This document shows positions 42,056 to 54,500 of a DNA stretch of 58,942 bases, piece by piece. The stretch is taken from NCBI GenBank assembly GCA_027038275.1, contig JALVXC010000036.1, positions 1-58,942 on the forward strand, read 5' to 3'. Position 1 is the first letter of the stretch. Every line of letters begins with the position of its first letter. The position numbers were made by a program, and so were the translations under genes. The notes beneath the pieces were generated by a model that was given only the letters and a program-made list of their open reading frames with translations, was not told the origin of the DNA and made no database searches. Source of the DNA: Campylobacteraceae bacterium. Lineage in GTDB: Bacteria > Campylobacterota > Campylobacteria > Campylobacterales > Sulfurovaceae.

Positions 42056-44073
42056 TTGAGCAATTTTGCCTCATATAAAAAAGGAGAGGGTTTAAAGTCT
42101 AACTTTTTAACCCTATCGTATTTAGCAAAAGAGAGGTAGAGCTTCTCTTTTGCTCGTGTTACAGCTACATAAAAGAGTCTTCTCTCTTCATCTAAGCTTC
42201 CACCTTTTCCCATTAGTTTTGTATTTGGAAAACGTCCGTCCATAAGGTCAACCACATAAACTTCGGTAAACTCTAACCCTTTACTCGCATGAATACTCAA
42301 AAGGTTGACCCCATCGCCCTCACTTAGTTCATTTCCTCCTAAGACCATAGCATTTACAAATCTTGGAATCTCCTTGTATTGACCTGCTAGGTCACTTAGA
42401 AGTCTTGCTTTTCTTGCTATTCGCTCTTTTGCTAAGTTCTTTTTGTCAAGGTCTATCTCTCCAGATTTTAGTTTACCTCTTTGGTTAGATAAAAGCTCTA
42501 CTAAAAATTGATATAGAGGAGAGCCAATAAGCTTTATAAGTAGGCTTCTTGGTTGCTTTATGTGGCTAATAGAGCCTATAAACTCATAAAACATTATAAA
42601 AAACTCCAATCCATCAGGGGTTAGTTTTGGGTACTTTAAGATAGGGTGAGAGCGTATCTTTTCACTCATCTCTATTTTAGAAAATCTTGTAACTGAACCT
42701 ATCTCTGTGTCATCGTCAAAGAGTCCAAGTTGCATATTTTTGTTTGGGTTTAGTTTGGGTAGAGTATGAACTCTTGGGTGCATAAGCCCTACAAATAGAT
42801 TTCCCTCTCCAAAGTGTCTAAAGCACTCAAACATCTCTTTTGCTACAGCAGAGCCGATATTTTTCCCATATTCAAAAATATGAATAAACGCCATCATATC
42901 TTTTGGGTTAACTATAAGTGAGCAGACATCTAGCAGAAACTTAACCTCTTTTGCCTCAAAGAAGCTATTTCCACCTTTACGTTTTGAGGGGATTCCCATC
43001 TCACGCAGAGTAGCCTCTATACCATCGGCAGAGGCGTTGTTTCTAAAGATAACAGCAATATCATTAGCAGGAGTATAGCTCTGTTTTATGGTTCTAGCAA
43101 TGCTCTGGTATTGGTCAAATAGCTCATTATACATAAGTAGTCTAGGAGGTTGGTTTTTTCCTTTTCTAGTTACTACTAACTTTTTAGGGTAGATACGCTC
43201 ATTTCTCTCAATAACACGGTTAGCCAAAGCTAAAATGCTTCCTGATGACCTATAGTTTTTATCTAAGGTAAAGACATTGGCATTTGGGTAACGCTTGGCA
43301 AAGGTGGCGATATTTTGAATATTTGCTCCATTAAAGGCGTAGATACTTTGGTCGTAGTCACCCACACAAAAGAGTGAGGGTGGTTTCATTGCATCTATCA
43401 ATGCACTCTGTAGGGTATTTGTATCTTGGTACTCATCTACTAAAACCTCTACAAGGTCTCTTTTGTTCTCTTCTAAGTGGGCTTTCATTTTAAGTAAGAG
43501 GTCATTAAAAGAGACAAAACCATACTGCTCTTTTGTAGCTTCAAACTCATCAATAATATCCATGTATATGTCTATTAGCACTCTATGCTCTGGGTACTTC
43601 TCTAAAAACCAAACATCAAAGCCATCTAATGAGGCATTCTGATATAGCGAGTACTGCTCATATAGATATGTAGCTGAAAAAGGCTCTGTGTCAAGATTTA
43701 GTCGTTTAAGTTGACGCTTCTCATAAACTGAACGAAAGAGAGTCTTTAACTCTGTTGGTTGTTTTAAAGAGATATTACTGTTAAGCTCTTTTAACCATCG
43801 GTATGAGACAGCATGAAAAGTTCCAGATTCAATCTTGTTGACAATACGTGGTGGGTAGTAGCGTCCAACCCTAGTCAACATCTCACCAGCTGCTTTGTTT
43901 GTAAAGGTTAGTAGAAGAATTTTAGAGGGGTCTGTCCCCTTTTCAATAAGTTGAGCAATTCGCCCAACAATAGTAGATGTTTTTCCTGTCCCAGCAGAAG
44001 CAATAATAAGATTGTTTCCCATGGGAGCAGTGGCAGCACTTAGCTGCTCTTCGTTAAGCGTACTAAGTGGCAT
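42052..44073 (-). CDS. UvrD/Rep-type superfamily 1 DNA helicase
   Basis: A 673-residue 3'-5' helicase for DNA repair or replication restart. The motifs are in order: I ASAGTGKTSTI, Ia LLLTFTNKAA, II LVDEYQDTN, III GDYDQSIYAF, IV YRSS, V SIHASKGLEF and VI ERRLFYVAVTRAKEKL. It has no Res-like nuclease part. It overlaps nothing and is followed upstream by a small unknown gene (44082-44417) with an 8-base gap. UvrD, Rep and PcrA cannot be told apart from this sequence alone. Confidence 0.92.
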   Translation of the reverse strand: MPLSTLNEEQLSAATAPMGNNLIIASAGTGKTSTIVGRIAQLIEKGTDPSKILLLTFTNKAAGEMLTRVGRYYPPRIVNKIESGTFHAVSYRWLKELNSNISLKQPTELKTLFRSVYEKRQLKRLNLDTEPFSATYLYEQYSLYQNASLDGFDVWFLEKYPEHRVLIDIYMDIIDEFEATKEQYGFVSFNDLLLKMKAHLEENKRDLVEVLVDEYQDTNTLQSALIDAMKPPSLFCVGDYDQSIYAFNGANIQNIATFAKRYPNANVFTLDKNYRSSGSILALANRVIERNERIYPKKLVVTRKGKNQPPRLLMYNELFDQYQSIARTIKQSYTPANDIAVIFRNNASADGIEATLREMGIPSKRKGGNSFFEAKEVKFLLDVCSLIVNPKDMMAFIHIFEYGKNIGSAVAKEMFECFRHFGEGNLFVGLMHPRVHTLPKLNPNKNMQLGLFDDDTEIGSVTRFSKIEMSEKIRSHPILKYPKLTPDGLEFFIMFYEFIGSISHIKQPRSLLIKLIGSPLYQFLVELLSNQRGKLKSGEIDLDKKNLAKERIARKARLLSDLAGQYKEIPRFVNAMVLGGNELSEGDGVNLLSIHASKGLEFTEVYVVDLMDGRFPNTKLMGKGGSLDEERRLFYVAVTRAKEKLYLSFAKYDRVKKLDFKPSPFLYEAKLLK

Positions 44074-44081
44074 AGATACCT

Positions 44082-44417
44082 TTATTGACCAAGAATATAG
44101 TAGGTTGGTTTGTTTGCTACTTTCTCTGTTTCGATTTTATATTTTGTTGCCCAATGGTTAACAAGCTCTGAGAACTCTTTTTGAATCTCTTTAGAGGTAT
44201 TTTCACTACCTTTAATCTTAAATACATCTTTTGAGTTAGATAGTGCAACAACCCCATTAAGGTGTGCTAACTCATCATGTAGTGCCAATATATGTTTTGA
44301 GAAATTTTTAAAACCTTTAGTATTGGCTATAGTCTTTTTTATCTGCTCTACAGATTTATCTGTTTTTGTGTATCCAAGTTGGGTTAAAAGTGCTTCTGGA
44401 GTTAACTCTAAGTGCAT
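44082..44417 (-). CDS. Unknown 111-residue protein upstream of the helicase gene
   Basis: A small, basic-acidic mixed protein (HLELTPEALLTQLGYTK, KGFKNFSKHILALHDELAHL), soluble and without Cys or signal peptide. It is the first gene of a two-gene unit with the helicase (8-base gap). No family is recognised. Confidence 0.7.
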   Translation of the reverse strand: MHLELTPEALLTQLGYTKTDKSVEQIKKTIANTKGFKNFSKHILALHDELAHLNGVVALSNSKDVFKIKGSENTSKEIQKEFSELVNHWATKYKIETEKVANKPTYYILGQ

Positions 44418-44561
44418 TTATATCCTTTATATAATTTTAAGTTGAGGTAGATTTTAGCAGAAAAATGGTTAGTAATTAATGAAGTTTTTTAACTAATAGA
44501 CAAGATTATACTTAACCTATTTTAGATAGAATTACCACATTAAAATAAACGGATATATAAT

Positions 44562-45824
44562 ATGGACTATTTACAAATAACAGGAGGAGCTAAGCTTTCA
44601 GGCTCTATTAAAATTTCAGGTGCTAAAAATTCAGCTTTACCAATTATTGCAGCGACTATTCTTTCTGATAAACCTGTCAAGTTAACAAATCTACCTAATG
44701 TTGTTGACATTAGAACACTTCTTAAACTTTTAGATATTTTAGGTGCTACAGTAGAGCATAATGATACAGTAGTAGAGATTAACAATGGAACAATGAACTC
44801 TACTAAAGCTGTCTATGAGATTGTCTCTCAAATGAGAGCCTCTATTTTGGTTTTAGGTCCACTATTAGCTCGTTTTGGAGAGTGTGAGGTGAGTCTTCCA
44901 GGGGGGTGTGCTATTGGTCAACGTCCTATTGATTTGCACTTAAAAGCTATGGAAGCGATGGGAGCAACTATTGAGATAAAGGGTGGGTATGTAAGAGCAG
45001 AAGCACCAAATGGGTTACAAGGAGCTAAGATAGTTTTTGATAAAATCACTGTTGGTGGAACAGAAAATACACTTATGGCAGCAGCCCTAGCTCATGGAAC
45101 AACAACGATTGTCAATGCGGCCAAAGAGCCTGAGATTGTGCAACTCTGTGAGATGTTAGCCGATGGTGGAGTTAAGATAGATGGTATTGGAACATCAGAG
45201 ATTGTTGTTGAAGGAACAGGGCAAAAGCCATTAACCTTTAAAGAGGTAGAGATTATTCCTGACCGTATTGAAGCTGGTACTTACCTATGTGCAGCAGCAA
45301 TTACTAACTCAACTATTACTCTTGAAAAGGTAAATCCTACACATATTGAAGCCTCTATTGACAAGCTTGAAGCGATGGGTTGTAGTTTTAAGATAGATGG
45401 AGAAAATATTACAATTAGTGGAACAAGTAGGCTCAATCCTGTTTCGTTAGTAACTACAGAGTACCCAGGATTCCCTACAGATATGCAAGCACAGTTTATG
45501 GCTGTAGCCACAATGGCAATAGGTGAATCGGTTATAGAAGAGAGACTCTTTGAAAACCGATTTATGCACGTCTCAGAGTTAAACCGTTTAGGTGCTGATA
45601 TATGGTTAAAAGGTTCAGTTGCAGCAGTTAAACCTGTAGCACAGCTCTATGGAGCAGATGTTATGGCAACTGACTTACGTGCAAGTTCAGCTTTAGTTTT
45701 AGCAGGACTTGTAGCACAAGGAGTAACCAATGTTCACCGAATCTATCACTTAGATAGAGGGTATGACAATTTAGAGGGAAAACTCTCGGCTTTAGGTGCT
45801 AAAATAGAGCGTTTGAGTGAGTAG
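44562..45824 (+). CDS. murA: UDP-N-acetylglucosamine 1-carboxyvinyltransferase MurA
   Basis: First committed enzyme of peptidoglycan synthesis; it adds enolpyruvate from PEP to UDP-GlcNAc. The 420-residue protein has two EPSP-synthase-like halves. The start [18 protein letters not shown], the active-site Cys in [15 protein letters not shown], and the later [10 protein letters not shown] and [12 protein letters not shown] are all present. Its last codons overlap the start of the phosphopantetheinyl transferase gene by 8 bases, an uncommon link between a cell-wall gene and a natural-product gene. Confidence 0.97.
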   Translation: MDYLQITGGAKLSGSIKISGAKNSALPIIAATILSDKPVKLTNLPNVVDIRTLLKLLDILGATVEHNDTVVEINNGTMNSTKAVYEIVSQMRASILVLGPLLARFGECEVSLPGGCAIGQRPIDLHLKAMEAMGATIEIKGGYVRAEAPNGLQGAKIVFDKITVGGTENTLMAAALAHGTTTIVNAAKEPEIVQLCEMLADGGVKIDGIGTSEIVVEGTGQKPLTFKEVEIIPDRIEAGTYLCAAAITNSTITLEKVNPTHIEASIDKLEAMGCSFKIDGENITISGTSRLNPVSLVTTEYPGFPTDMQAQFMAVATMAIGESVIEERLFENRFMHVSELNRLGADIWLKGSVAAVKPVAQLYGADVMATDLRASSALVLAGLVAQGVTNVHRIYHLDRGYDNLEGKLSALGAKIERLSE

Positions 45825-46470
45825 TTTGTTTAAGGAGGCTATCTATTATCTTGATTTTAAAGATGTAAATAGAGTAGATGAATTAAAAAAACTATTAAGT
45901 GAAGAAGAGCTAAAAAAAGCAAATAGATTTCTAAAAAATAGAGATAAAGAGAGCTATATAATCTCTCATGCTTTTCTTAGAATACTTCTGACACATTATT
46001 CTCCTCATATAGAGCCAAAAGATTGGATATTTGAAAAAAATCAATATGGTAAACCTTTTCTTGCAAAAAAACATCAAATTAAATTATATTTTAATCTATC
46101 TCATACCTACTCTCATGTAGCAATAATTTTAAGTACTTTAGGTGAGTGTGGTATAGATATTGAAGAGGATAGAGGATTAATTTTAGATAATAATTTAATT
46201 GATTTAGTATTAACTAAAAAAGAGAAAGAGATTTACTACCTTGATAAAAAAAGAGAAACATTTTATATCTTTTGGACACTAAAAGAGGCATATTTAAAGG
46301 CAGAAGGCTTAGGTTTTACAATACCTCCTAGTGAAGTAGATTTTAGTTTTTTTGATAGAGAAAAAAGTTTAGTAAAAGATGGTTATCTATATGGGACAAA
46401 ACTTATTTCAGAAAATATATATTTATCTTATGTTTTTCAAGGTATTAAAGAAGAAATTAAATTTATTTAA
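45817..46470 (+). CDS. Sfp-type 4'-phosphopantetheinyl transferase
   Basis: Transfers the phosphopantetheine arm from coenzyme A to carrier-protein serines; here it should activate the four T domains of the adjacent NRPS. The 217-residue length and the motifs are of the Sfp/Gsp type: [10 protein letters not shown] (92-101), GIDIEEDRG (112-120, Mg-binding acidic residues) and [16 protein letters not shown]. The start is GTG within the last codons of murA. The 120-base gap to the NRPS holds a promoter-like TATAAT (46526-46531) and a hairpin, so the NRPS may be separately controlled. Confidence 0.93.
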   Translation: MSSLFKEAIYYLDFKDVNRVDELKKLLSEEELKKANRFLKNRDKESYIISHAFLRILLTHYSPHIEPKDWIFEKNQYGKPFLAKKHQIKLYFNLSHTYSHVAIILSTLGECGIDIEEDRGLILDNNLIDLVLTKKEKEIYYLDKKRETFYIFWTLKEAYLKAEGLGFTIPPSEVDFSFFDREKSLVKDGYLYGTKLISENIYLSYVFQGIKEEIKFI

Positions 46471-46525
46471 GTTTAATTTAAATAAAAATGTAACTCTTCC
46501 TTAATTTTTTTATTATTTAATATTT

Positions 46526-46531
46526 TATAAT
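46526..46531 (+). promoter_or_regulatory. Possible -10 box for the NRPS gene
   Basis: A perfect TATAAT lies 60 bases before the NRPS start, in a very AT-rich stretch. No clear -35 box is seen, which is usual in Campylobacterota. The transcript would begin near 46538 and carry the hairpin at 46565-46583. Confidence 0.4.
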
Positions 46532-46564
46532 TATCTTAATTTTATATAAAAAATGGCATGATTT

Positions 46565-46583
46565 CTCCTTTATATAAAAGGAG
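46565..46583 (+). promoter_or_regulatory. Hairpin that sequesters the NRPS ribosome-binding site
   Basis: A perfect 7-bp stem CTCCTTT (46565-46571) / AAAGGAG (46577-46583) encloses the loop ATATA. The 3' arm is exactly the Shine-Dalgarno (AGGAG, 46579-46583), which has ideal 7-base spacing to the TTG start at 46591. In RNA the site would be masked unless the stem opens. Temperature, a ligand, or coupling to an upstream ribosome could decide that. Confidence 0.6.
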
Positions 46584-46590
46584 CTTATAA

Positions 46591-48540
46591 TTGATATTAG
46601 ATTTAGTAATAGATAGATTAAAAAAACATATAGACAGTACACCCGATAAAGTAATTTTTAGATATATAGAGAATGATTCAGATAGACCAAAGATAGTAAC
46701 TTTTAAAGAGTTGGATTATGAGGCAAAAAAAGTAGCTTCTATGCTTCAAGAAAAGTATAATAAAGGGGATAGAGCATTACTACTTTATCCCGCAGGGTTA
46801 GATTTTATATATGCATTTTTGGGTTGTTTGTATGCAGGGGTTGTTGCCGTACCTGCCTATCCACCTAGAAAAAATCAAAAGATAGATAGACTAAGAAATA
46901 TTGTAGAAGATTGTGATGCAAAGGTTATATTGACAACAGACCAAATCTATAAAATCTCAAAAGATATATTTGAAAAAGATGAATTGTTCTCAAATATATC
47001 TTTAGTATCTACCGAGACTATAGAAGAGAATAGACCATTTAATGAAGTTTTAGTAGATAATGAAGATTTAGCTTTTTTACAATACACATCAGGCTCAACT
47101 GGAAATCCTAAAGGAGTAATGGTAAGCCATGCCAATATCTCCTCTAATTTAGAAGTTATAAAAGAGTTTGTAGAGTGTGACAAAAATTCAATCGGTACAA
47201 GTTGGTTACCACATTTTCATGATATGGGGCTTATTGGTGGGGTGCTTTTACCTATGTATGTAGGTTTTGAAATAATATTGATGTCACCTTTGTATTTTTT
47301 GCAAAAACCTATTCGTTGGTTGAAGGTCATAAGTGACTATCGAGTCAATATTACAACTGGGCCAAACTTTGCTTATGAGTTGTGTATCAATAATATAAAA
47401 GATGAAGAGTTAAAAGATATAGATTTAAGTTCATTGCACTCTATGTTAAATGGTGCAGAACCTATCTATGCAGATACGCTAAGGAGATTTACCCAAAAAT
47501 TTACAAAGTATGGATTTGATAAAAAAGCTCATTGCCCATGTTATGGTATGGCAGAGACTACGCTTATTGTTACTGGTATACCTAGAGAAAGAGAATATAG
47601 AGTAATTTCAGTTGATAGTAAGGCTTTGAAAAACAATCAAGTAGTCTTAAAAGAGAGAGACAAAGGCTCTCAGGAGTTAGTCTCTTGTGGTGTAACTCGT
47701 TTGGGTCATGAGGTTGCAATTGTAGATAGCAATATGAAACTCTTAGATGAAAATATGGTTGGAGAGGTTTGTGTTAGAGGTGCAAGTGTAACTAAAGGAT
47801 ATTGGAGAAATAGTAGTAAAACTAGAGATGATTTTCATAATTATCTAAAAGAGAGTAAAGAACCATATCTTAAGACAGGAGATTTGGGATTTTTATATGA
47901 TAATGAGTTGTATATTTGTGGAAGAAAAAAAGCTATGATGGTTATTAGAGGAAAAAACTACTATCCACACGATATTGAACTAAGTACATACTCTTCTCAT
48001 GAGGCTTTAGTAAATATGGGAACAGCAATTTTTAGTATAGAAAAAAATGGTTTGGAGAGAGTTGTTGTTGTTCAAGAGGTAAAACGAACATATATACGCA
48101 AATTAAATCCAACAGAAGTTTTTAAGGCAATCCAAGAGGCAATTTATATTAATCATGAGATACAAGCGTATGATATAGTTCTGATTAGACCGGGACAACT
48201 AAAAAAGACATCTAGTGGTAAGATTCAACGATATAACAACAAAGAGGCTTATCTTGAAAATAGTTTTTCTAGTTTATATCAATATTTAGATGTGGAATCT
48301 TTAGAAAAAGAAAATGAGTATTTAGCTCCAAGAAATGAGACAGAAGAGAGATTAGCTAAGATATTCCAAGAGGTATTGAGTATAGATAAAGTAAGTATCA
48401 ATGATAACTTCTTTGAGTTAGGAGGGCATTCCCTACTTGCTATGCAGTTAGTATCGAGAGTTAGAAGTGAATTAGAGATAGAGTTACCACTAAAAGAGCT
48501 GTTTGGAATGCCTACTGTAGAGGCTCTTTCTCTCTATCTA
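46591..48540 (+). other. NRPS loading module: fatty-acyl-AMP ligase + carrier domain
   Basis: Residues about 1-570 are a FAAL-type adenylating domain, seen from AVPAYPPRKNQKIDRL, YTSGSTGNPKG (165-175), SWLPHFHDMGLIGG and the C-terminal GRKKAMMVIRGKNYYPHDIE. FAALs activate a medium- or long-chain fatty acid and hand it to a carrier domain (LGGHS, Ser614) instead of to coenzyme A. It sets the lipid tail of the product; chain length cannot be read. Confidence 0.9.
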
Positions 48541-51500
48541 CAGACTCACGGAGAAGAGAGTAGCTTAACTAAAATACCATTACAACAAAACAGAGATAAT
48601 CTAAAACTCTCTTATGCTCAAGAGCGATTATGGTTTTTGGATAAGTTTGAAGGGGGGAAAAGTACAACCTATCATTTATCGGCAGTATTAACGCTAGAGG
48701 GCGAATTAAATAGAGAAGCGTTTAATAGAGCATTGAAAACTATAGTAAATAGACATGAAGCACTACGAACAAACTTTATAGAGAGAGATAGAGAAACTTT
48801 ACAGATTATAAGAGAAGCAGATAGATTTAGAGTCGTAGAGATAGAGTCTAATGAGAGTCGTATAGACAAAGAGATAAAAGAGATACTATCTCAACCATTT
48901 AACCTAGAGAGTGATATGCTTTTTAAAGCAGTTCTTTTTGTTATCAATAGCGATAAACACTATCTTTTGGTAAATATGCACCATATTATATCTGATGGGT
49001 GGTCTATTGGGGTATTAGTAAAAGAGTTTACAGCACTATATAGTGCTTATAGTAGTAATCAACCCAATCCACTACCACCACTAGAGATACAATATGCAGA
49101 TTATGCTGTATGGCAAAAGGAGTATTTGCAAGGTGAACTACTAGATGTAAAACTAAATTATTGGAGAGAGACATTAGGAGCAGTAGAGCCATTAGCTTTA
49201 CCGACTACTTATCCAAGACCTGCTATACAGAGTAATAGAGGAAACCTTATAAAATTTAATATTGATAAAGAGGTAACTAAAAAATTAAATGATTTAAGTA
49301 AAAAATATGATGTAACACTCTTTATGACACTACTTAGTAGTTTTGGACTACTGTTGCATAGATATAGTGGGCAAGAGGAGTTTGTAATAGGCTCTCCTAT
49401 AGCCAATAGAAACCGTGCAGAGATAGAGCCTTTGATAGGATTTTTTGTAAATACCTTGCCACTCAAACAGAAGTTTAGTTCCGATATGAGTTTTAATACA
49501 CTATTGCAACAGATAAAAGAGTATACACTAAGTGCTTATGAGTATCAAGATGTTCCATTTGAAAAGATAGTTGATTCAGTAGATATTCCAAGAGATACCT
49601 CTCGTTCACCACTCTTTCAAGTTATGTTTGCATTGCAGAATAATCCTGATAGTATGGTTCTCGAATTAGATAAGCTAAAGATTGAGAGTGTAGAGTTAGA
49701 AAATACTACTTCTAAGTTTGACTTGACAATGGATATTACAGAGGTAGATGAGATACTTCAATGTTCGCTAGAGTATGCAACAGACCTCTTTAGTCAAGAG
49801 TATATAAAATCTATGATTGAACATTTTAAAGTTCTCTTGAAAGCTATAGTAAAAGATGATACTCAATCCATATCTAAATATCCACTCCTAACAAAACAAG
49901 AGGAGCAACAACTTCTTGTTGAGTATAATAATACAAAAGTAGAGTACCCAAAAGACAAAACCATACATCAACTCTTTGAAGAGCAAGTAGAGTTAAACCC
50001 AAATAGTATAGCAGTAGTTTATAAAGATAATGAGTTAACCTACCAAGAACTCAATACCAAATCTAACCAATTAGCACACTATCTTATAGCCCAAGGAGTA
50101 GAACCTGATACTCTAGTAGCAATCTGTGTAGATAGGTCACTAGATATGATAGTAGGACTCTTAGCCATACTTAAAGCAGGAGGGGCTTATGTGCCTATAG
50201 ACCCTACTTATCCTAAAGATAGAGTAAAGCACATGTTAGATGATAGCAATGCAAAACTACTACTTACACAAGCAGATTTAGAAGAGTCTCTTCCTGTAAC
50301 TAATAGTAAAACTATTGCTATAGACAGACTTGATACAACTAAAGAGAAGAGTACCAATCCTAAAACAGAAGTAACCTCAAATAATCTTGCTTATGTTATT
50401 TATACTTCGGGTTCAACAGGATTACCTAAAGGGGTAATGGTTGAGCATAGAGGGGTTATAAACTTAGTGGAGTGGCACAAAGATAAGTTTAAAATCTCTC
50501 AAAATTCCAACGCTACACAAGTTGCTAGTATGGCATTTGATGCTTCAGTTTGGGAGATATTTCCATATCTTTTAAATTCAGCTAAATTGGTAATTTTACC
50601 CAAAACGGTTATCTTAAATATAGAACTCTTTTTAAAAGAGTTATTGACAAAAGAGATAACACACGCTTTTGTTCCAACGGCATTAGCTCAACAGTTTTTG
50701 GAAAAAGAGGATTTAGATAGATTAAATTTAAAATATATATTTGTAGGTGGAGAAAAATTAGATAGTTTCAAGCATAATAAAAAATATTTAGTAAGTAATA
50801 ACTATGGGCCTACAGAGTGTACGGTTGTATCTCTCTCTTGTATCTTAGAATCTAACTCTTCTACACCTCCAATAGGTCGCCCAATTAATAATACTCAACT
50901 CTATATCTTAGATGAAGAGCAAAATCTAGTACCCAAAGGAGTAGTAGGAGAGTTATATATAGCAGGAGATGGATTAGCAAGAGGCTATCTAAACCAACCA
51001 GAACTAACCAAAGAGAAGTTTATAGAGAATCCATTTAACAAGGGAACTAGACTATATAAAACGGGAGATTTGGTTAGATACTTAGAAGATGGAAATATAG
51101 AGTATATATCAAGAGTAGATGACCAAGTACAAATAAGAGGATTTCGAGTAGAACTTGGAGAGATAGAAGAGCAACTCCTAAAGATAGAAGCGATAAAAGA
51201 GAGTGTAGTCTTAGTAAAAGAGGATAAGAATAGAAATAGGTCTTTGGTAGCGTATATTACAACCAAAGATAATCAAGAGATAGATAGTGATATAAAAAAT
51301 AGACTCTCTCACTATTTGCCAGAGTATATGATTCCAGTAGCCTATAAAACTATAGACTCTATGCCTCTAACCCCAAATGGTAAAGTAGATAAAAGAGCAT
51401 TAGCTAAACTAGAGGTCAATATAGAATCGACTACAGAGTATATAGCCCCAAGAGATGAGATAGAGGAGAAACTAGCTAAAATCTTCCAAGAGGTATTAAA

Positions 51501-54500
51501 TATAGAGAGAGTAGGAATCTATGATAACTTCTTTGAATTAGGAGGACATTCACTACTTGCTACTCAGTTAGTATCGAGAGTTAGAAGTGAATTAGGGGTA
51601 GAGTTACCACTAAAAGAGTTGTTTGCAATGCCTACTGTAGAGGCTCTATCTATTTATATACAAAATTATGGAAAAGAGAGTAGTTTAAATAAAATACCAT
51701 TACAACAAGATAGAGATAACCTAAAACTCTCTTATGCACAAGAACGACTTTGGTTTTTAGATAAGTTTGAAGGTGGCAATAGCACAACCTATCATATACC
51801 AGCAGTTCTAAAATTGGAGGGTAAATTAAATAAAAAAGCCCTCAATAGTGCATTAAGAACTATAGTAAATAGACATGAAGCACTAAGAACAAATTTTATA
51901 GAAAAAGATAATCAAACTCTACAGATTATAAGAGAAGCAGATAGATTTAGAGTAGAAGAGATAAAATCTAAAGAGGATAGTATAGAAGCAGAGATAAAAG
52001 AGATACTATCTCAACCCTTTAACCTAGAGAGTGATATGCTCTTTAAAGCCGTTCTCTTTACTATCAATAGCGATAAATACTACCTTTTAGTAAATATGCA
52101 CCATATTATATCTGATGGGTGGTCTATAGGGGTGCTAGTAAAAGAGTTTATAGCACTCTATAACGCTTATAGTCATAATAGAGAAAATCCACTACCACCA
52201 TTAGAGATACAATATGCAGATTATGCTGTATGGCAAAAAGAGTATCTACGAGGTGAAGTATTAGATGAGAAATTAAATTATTGGAAAGAGAGACTACAAG
52301 GGATAGAATCATTAGCCCTGCCAACTACCTATCCACGACCTGCCATACAGAGCAATAGAGGAAAACATATAAACTTTACTATTGATAAAGAGATAACTAA
52401 AAAGTTAAATAGCTTAAGTAAAACAAATGATGTTACACTCTTTATGACACTACTAAGTAGTTTTGGATTATTGATGTATAAGTATAGTGGGCAAGAGGAG
52501 TTTGTAATAGGCTCTCCTATAGCCAATAGAAATCGTGCAGAGATAGAGCCTCTAATAGGGTTCTTTGTAAATACCTTGGCATTTAAACAAGATTTTAGTT
52601 CAGATATAAAATTTAGCACTCTACTACAACAGACAAAAGAGCATACACTAAGTGCTTATGAACACCAAGATGTTCCATTTGAAAAGTTGGTTGATGTACT
52701 AGATATACCAAGAGATACTTCTCGTTCACCACTCTTTCAAGTTATGTTTGCATTACAGAATAATCCTGAGAGTATAGTGCTTGAATTAGATAAGCTAAAA
52801 ATAGAAACAGTAGAGATTGAAAATGCTACCTCTAAATTTGACCTGACAATGGATATTACAGAAGAAAATGGAATGCTTCAAGGTTCATTAGAGTATGCAA
52901 CAGACCTATTTAGTCAAGAGTATATGGAATCTATGGTTGAACACTACAAGATTCTTTTGGAAGCCATAGTAGAAGATGAGACACAACCAATATCAAAATA
53001 TCCTATTTTAACCAAACAAGAAGAGCAACAACTTCTTATAGAGTACAATAACACAAAAGCAGAGTATCCAAAAGACAAAACCATACATCAACTCTTTGAA
53101 GAGCAAGTAATGCTTAATCCTGATAATATAGCCGTGGTCTATGAAGATGAAGAGTTAACCTACCAAGAGCTAAATATCAAATCAAACCAATTAGCACACT
53201 ACCTTATAGCCCAAGGTGTAGAGCCTGATACTTTGGTAGCAATCTGTGTAGATAGGTCATTAGATATGATAGTAGGACTCTTAGCTATTCTAAAAGCAGG
53301 AGGGGCTTATGTGCCAATAGACCCTACCTATCCTAAAGATAGAATAAAATATATATTAGATGATACTCAAGCAAAATTGTTACTTACTCAATCTCACTTG
53401 GAAGATAGATTTCCTAAAGCTATTGCTATAGATACTCTCGATATAACAAAAGAGAAGAGTAACAATCCTAAAACAGAAGTAGACTCAAATAATCTTGCTT
53501 ATGTAATCTATACTTCGGGTTCTACAGGGTTGCCTAAAGGGGTAATGGTTGAGCATGGTGGAGTTGTAAATTTAGTAAGCAATGAAATAGAGTTATTTGA
53601 TATAACAACTCAATCTATTATGTTACAGTTTTTTTCTTATGGATTTGACTTTTCTGTATCGGAAATCTTTAATGCTTTGTGTAGTGGTATAAAACTAGCT
53701 ATACCTACAAATGAGCAAAGAATGCCAAGTAGATTAGAGTTTTATATTGAAAAATTAAATGTAACACATGCGTTTATCCCTCCTATAGTATTAGCAGAGT
53801 TAAAAAATAGTGATAGATTAAACTCTCTACAACTTATTAATGTGGGTGGTGATATTTGTCCGTTATCTGTTGCAAATAGATGGTATAAGAGAGTAAAATT
53901 TTTCAACACTTATGGGCCTACTGAAGCTACAGTTGATGCATCTTATTTTCTATATAATGATGAGGTTTTGGGAAATTCTCTACCAATTGGTCGTCCTATT
54001 AACAATACCCAACTATATATCTTAGACAGACACCTAAACCTAGTACCAAAAGGGGTAATAGGAGAGTTACATATAGCAGGAGATGGATTAGCAAGAGGTT
54101 ATCTAAACCAACCAGAACTTACAAAAGAGAAGTTTATGGATAATCCATTTAACAAAGGAGAAAAACTCTATAAAACAGGTGATTTAGTAAGATACTTAGA
54201 AGATGGAAATATAGAGTATATCTCACGAATAGATGACCAAGTCAAGATAAGAGGATTTAGAATAGAGTTAGGAGAGATAGAGGAACAACTCCTAAATATA
54301 GATGAGATAAAAGAGAGTGTAGTATTAGCCAAAGAAGATAAAAATGGCAATAAGTCATTAGTAGCCTATATTACCACCGAAGAGAATAAAGAGCTAGATA
54401 GTAGCAGTATTAAAAATAGACTCTCTAAATATCTACCAGAGTATATGATACCAGTAGCCTATAAAACTATAGAGTCAATGCCCCTAACACCAAATGGCAA

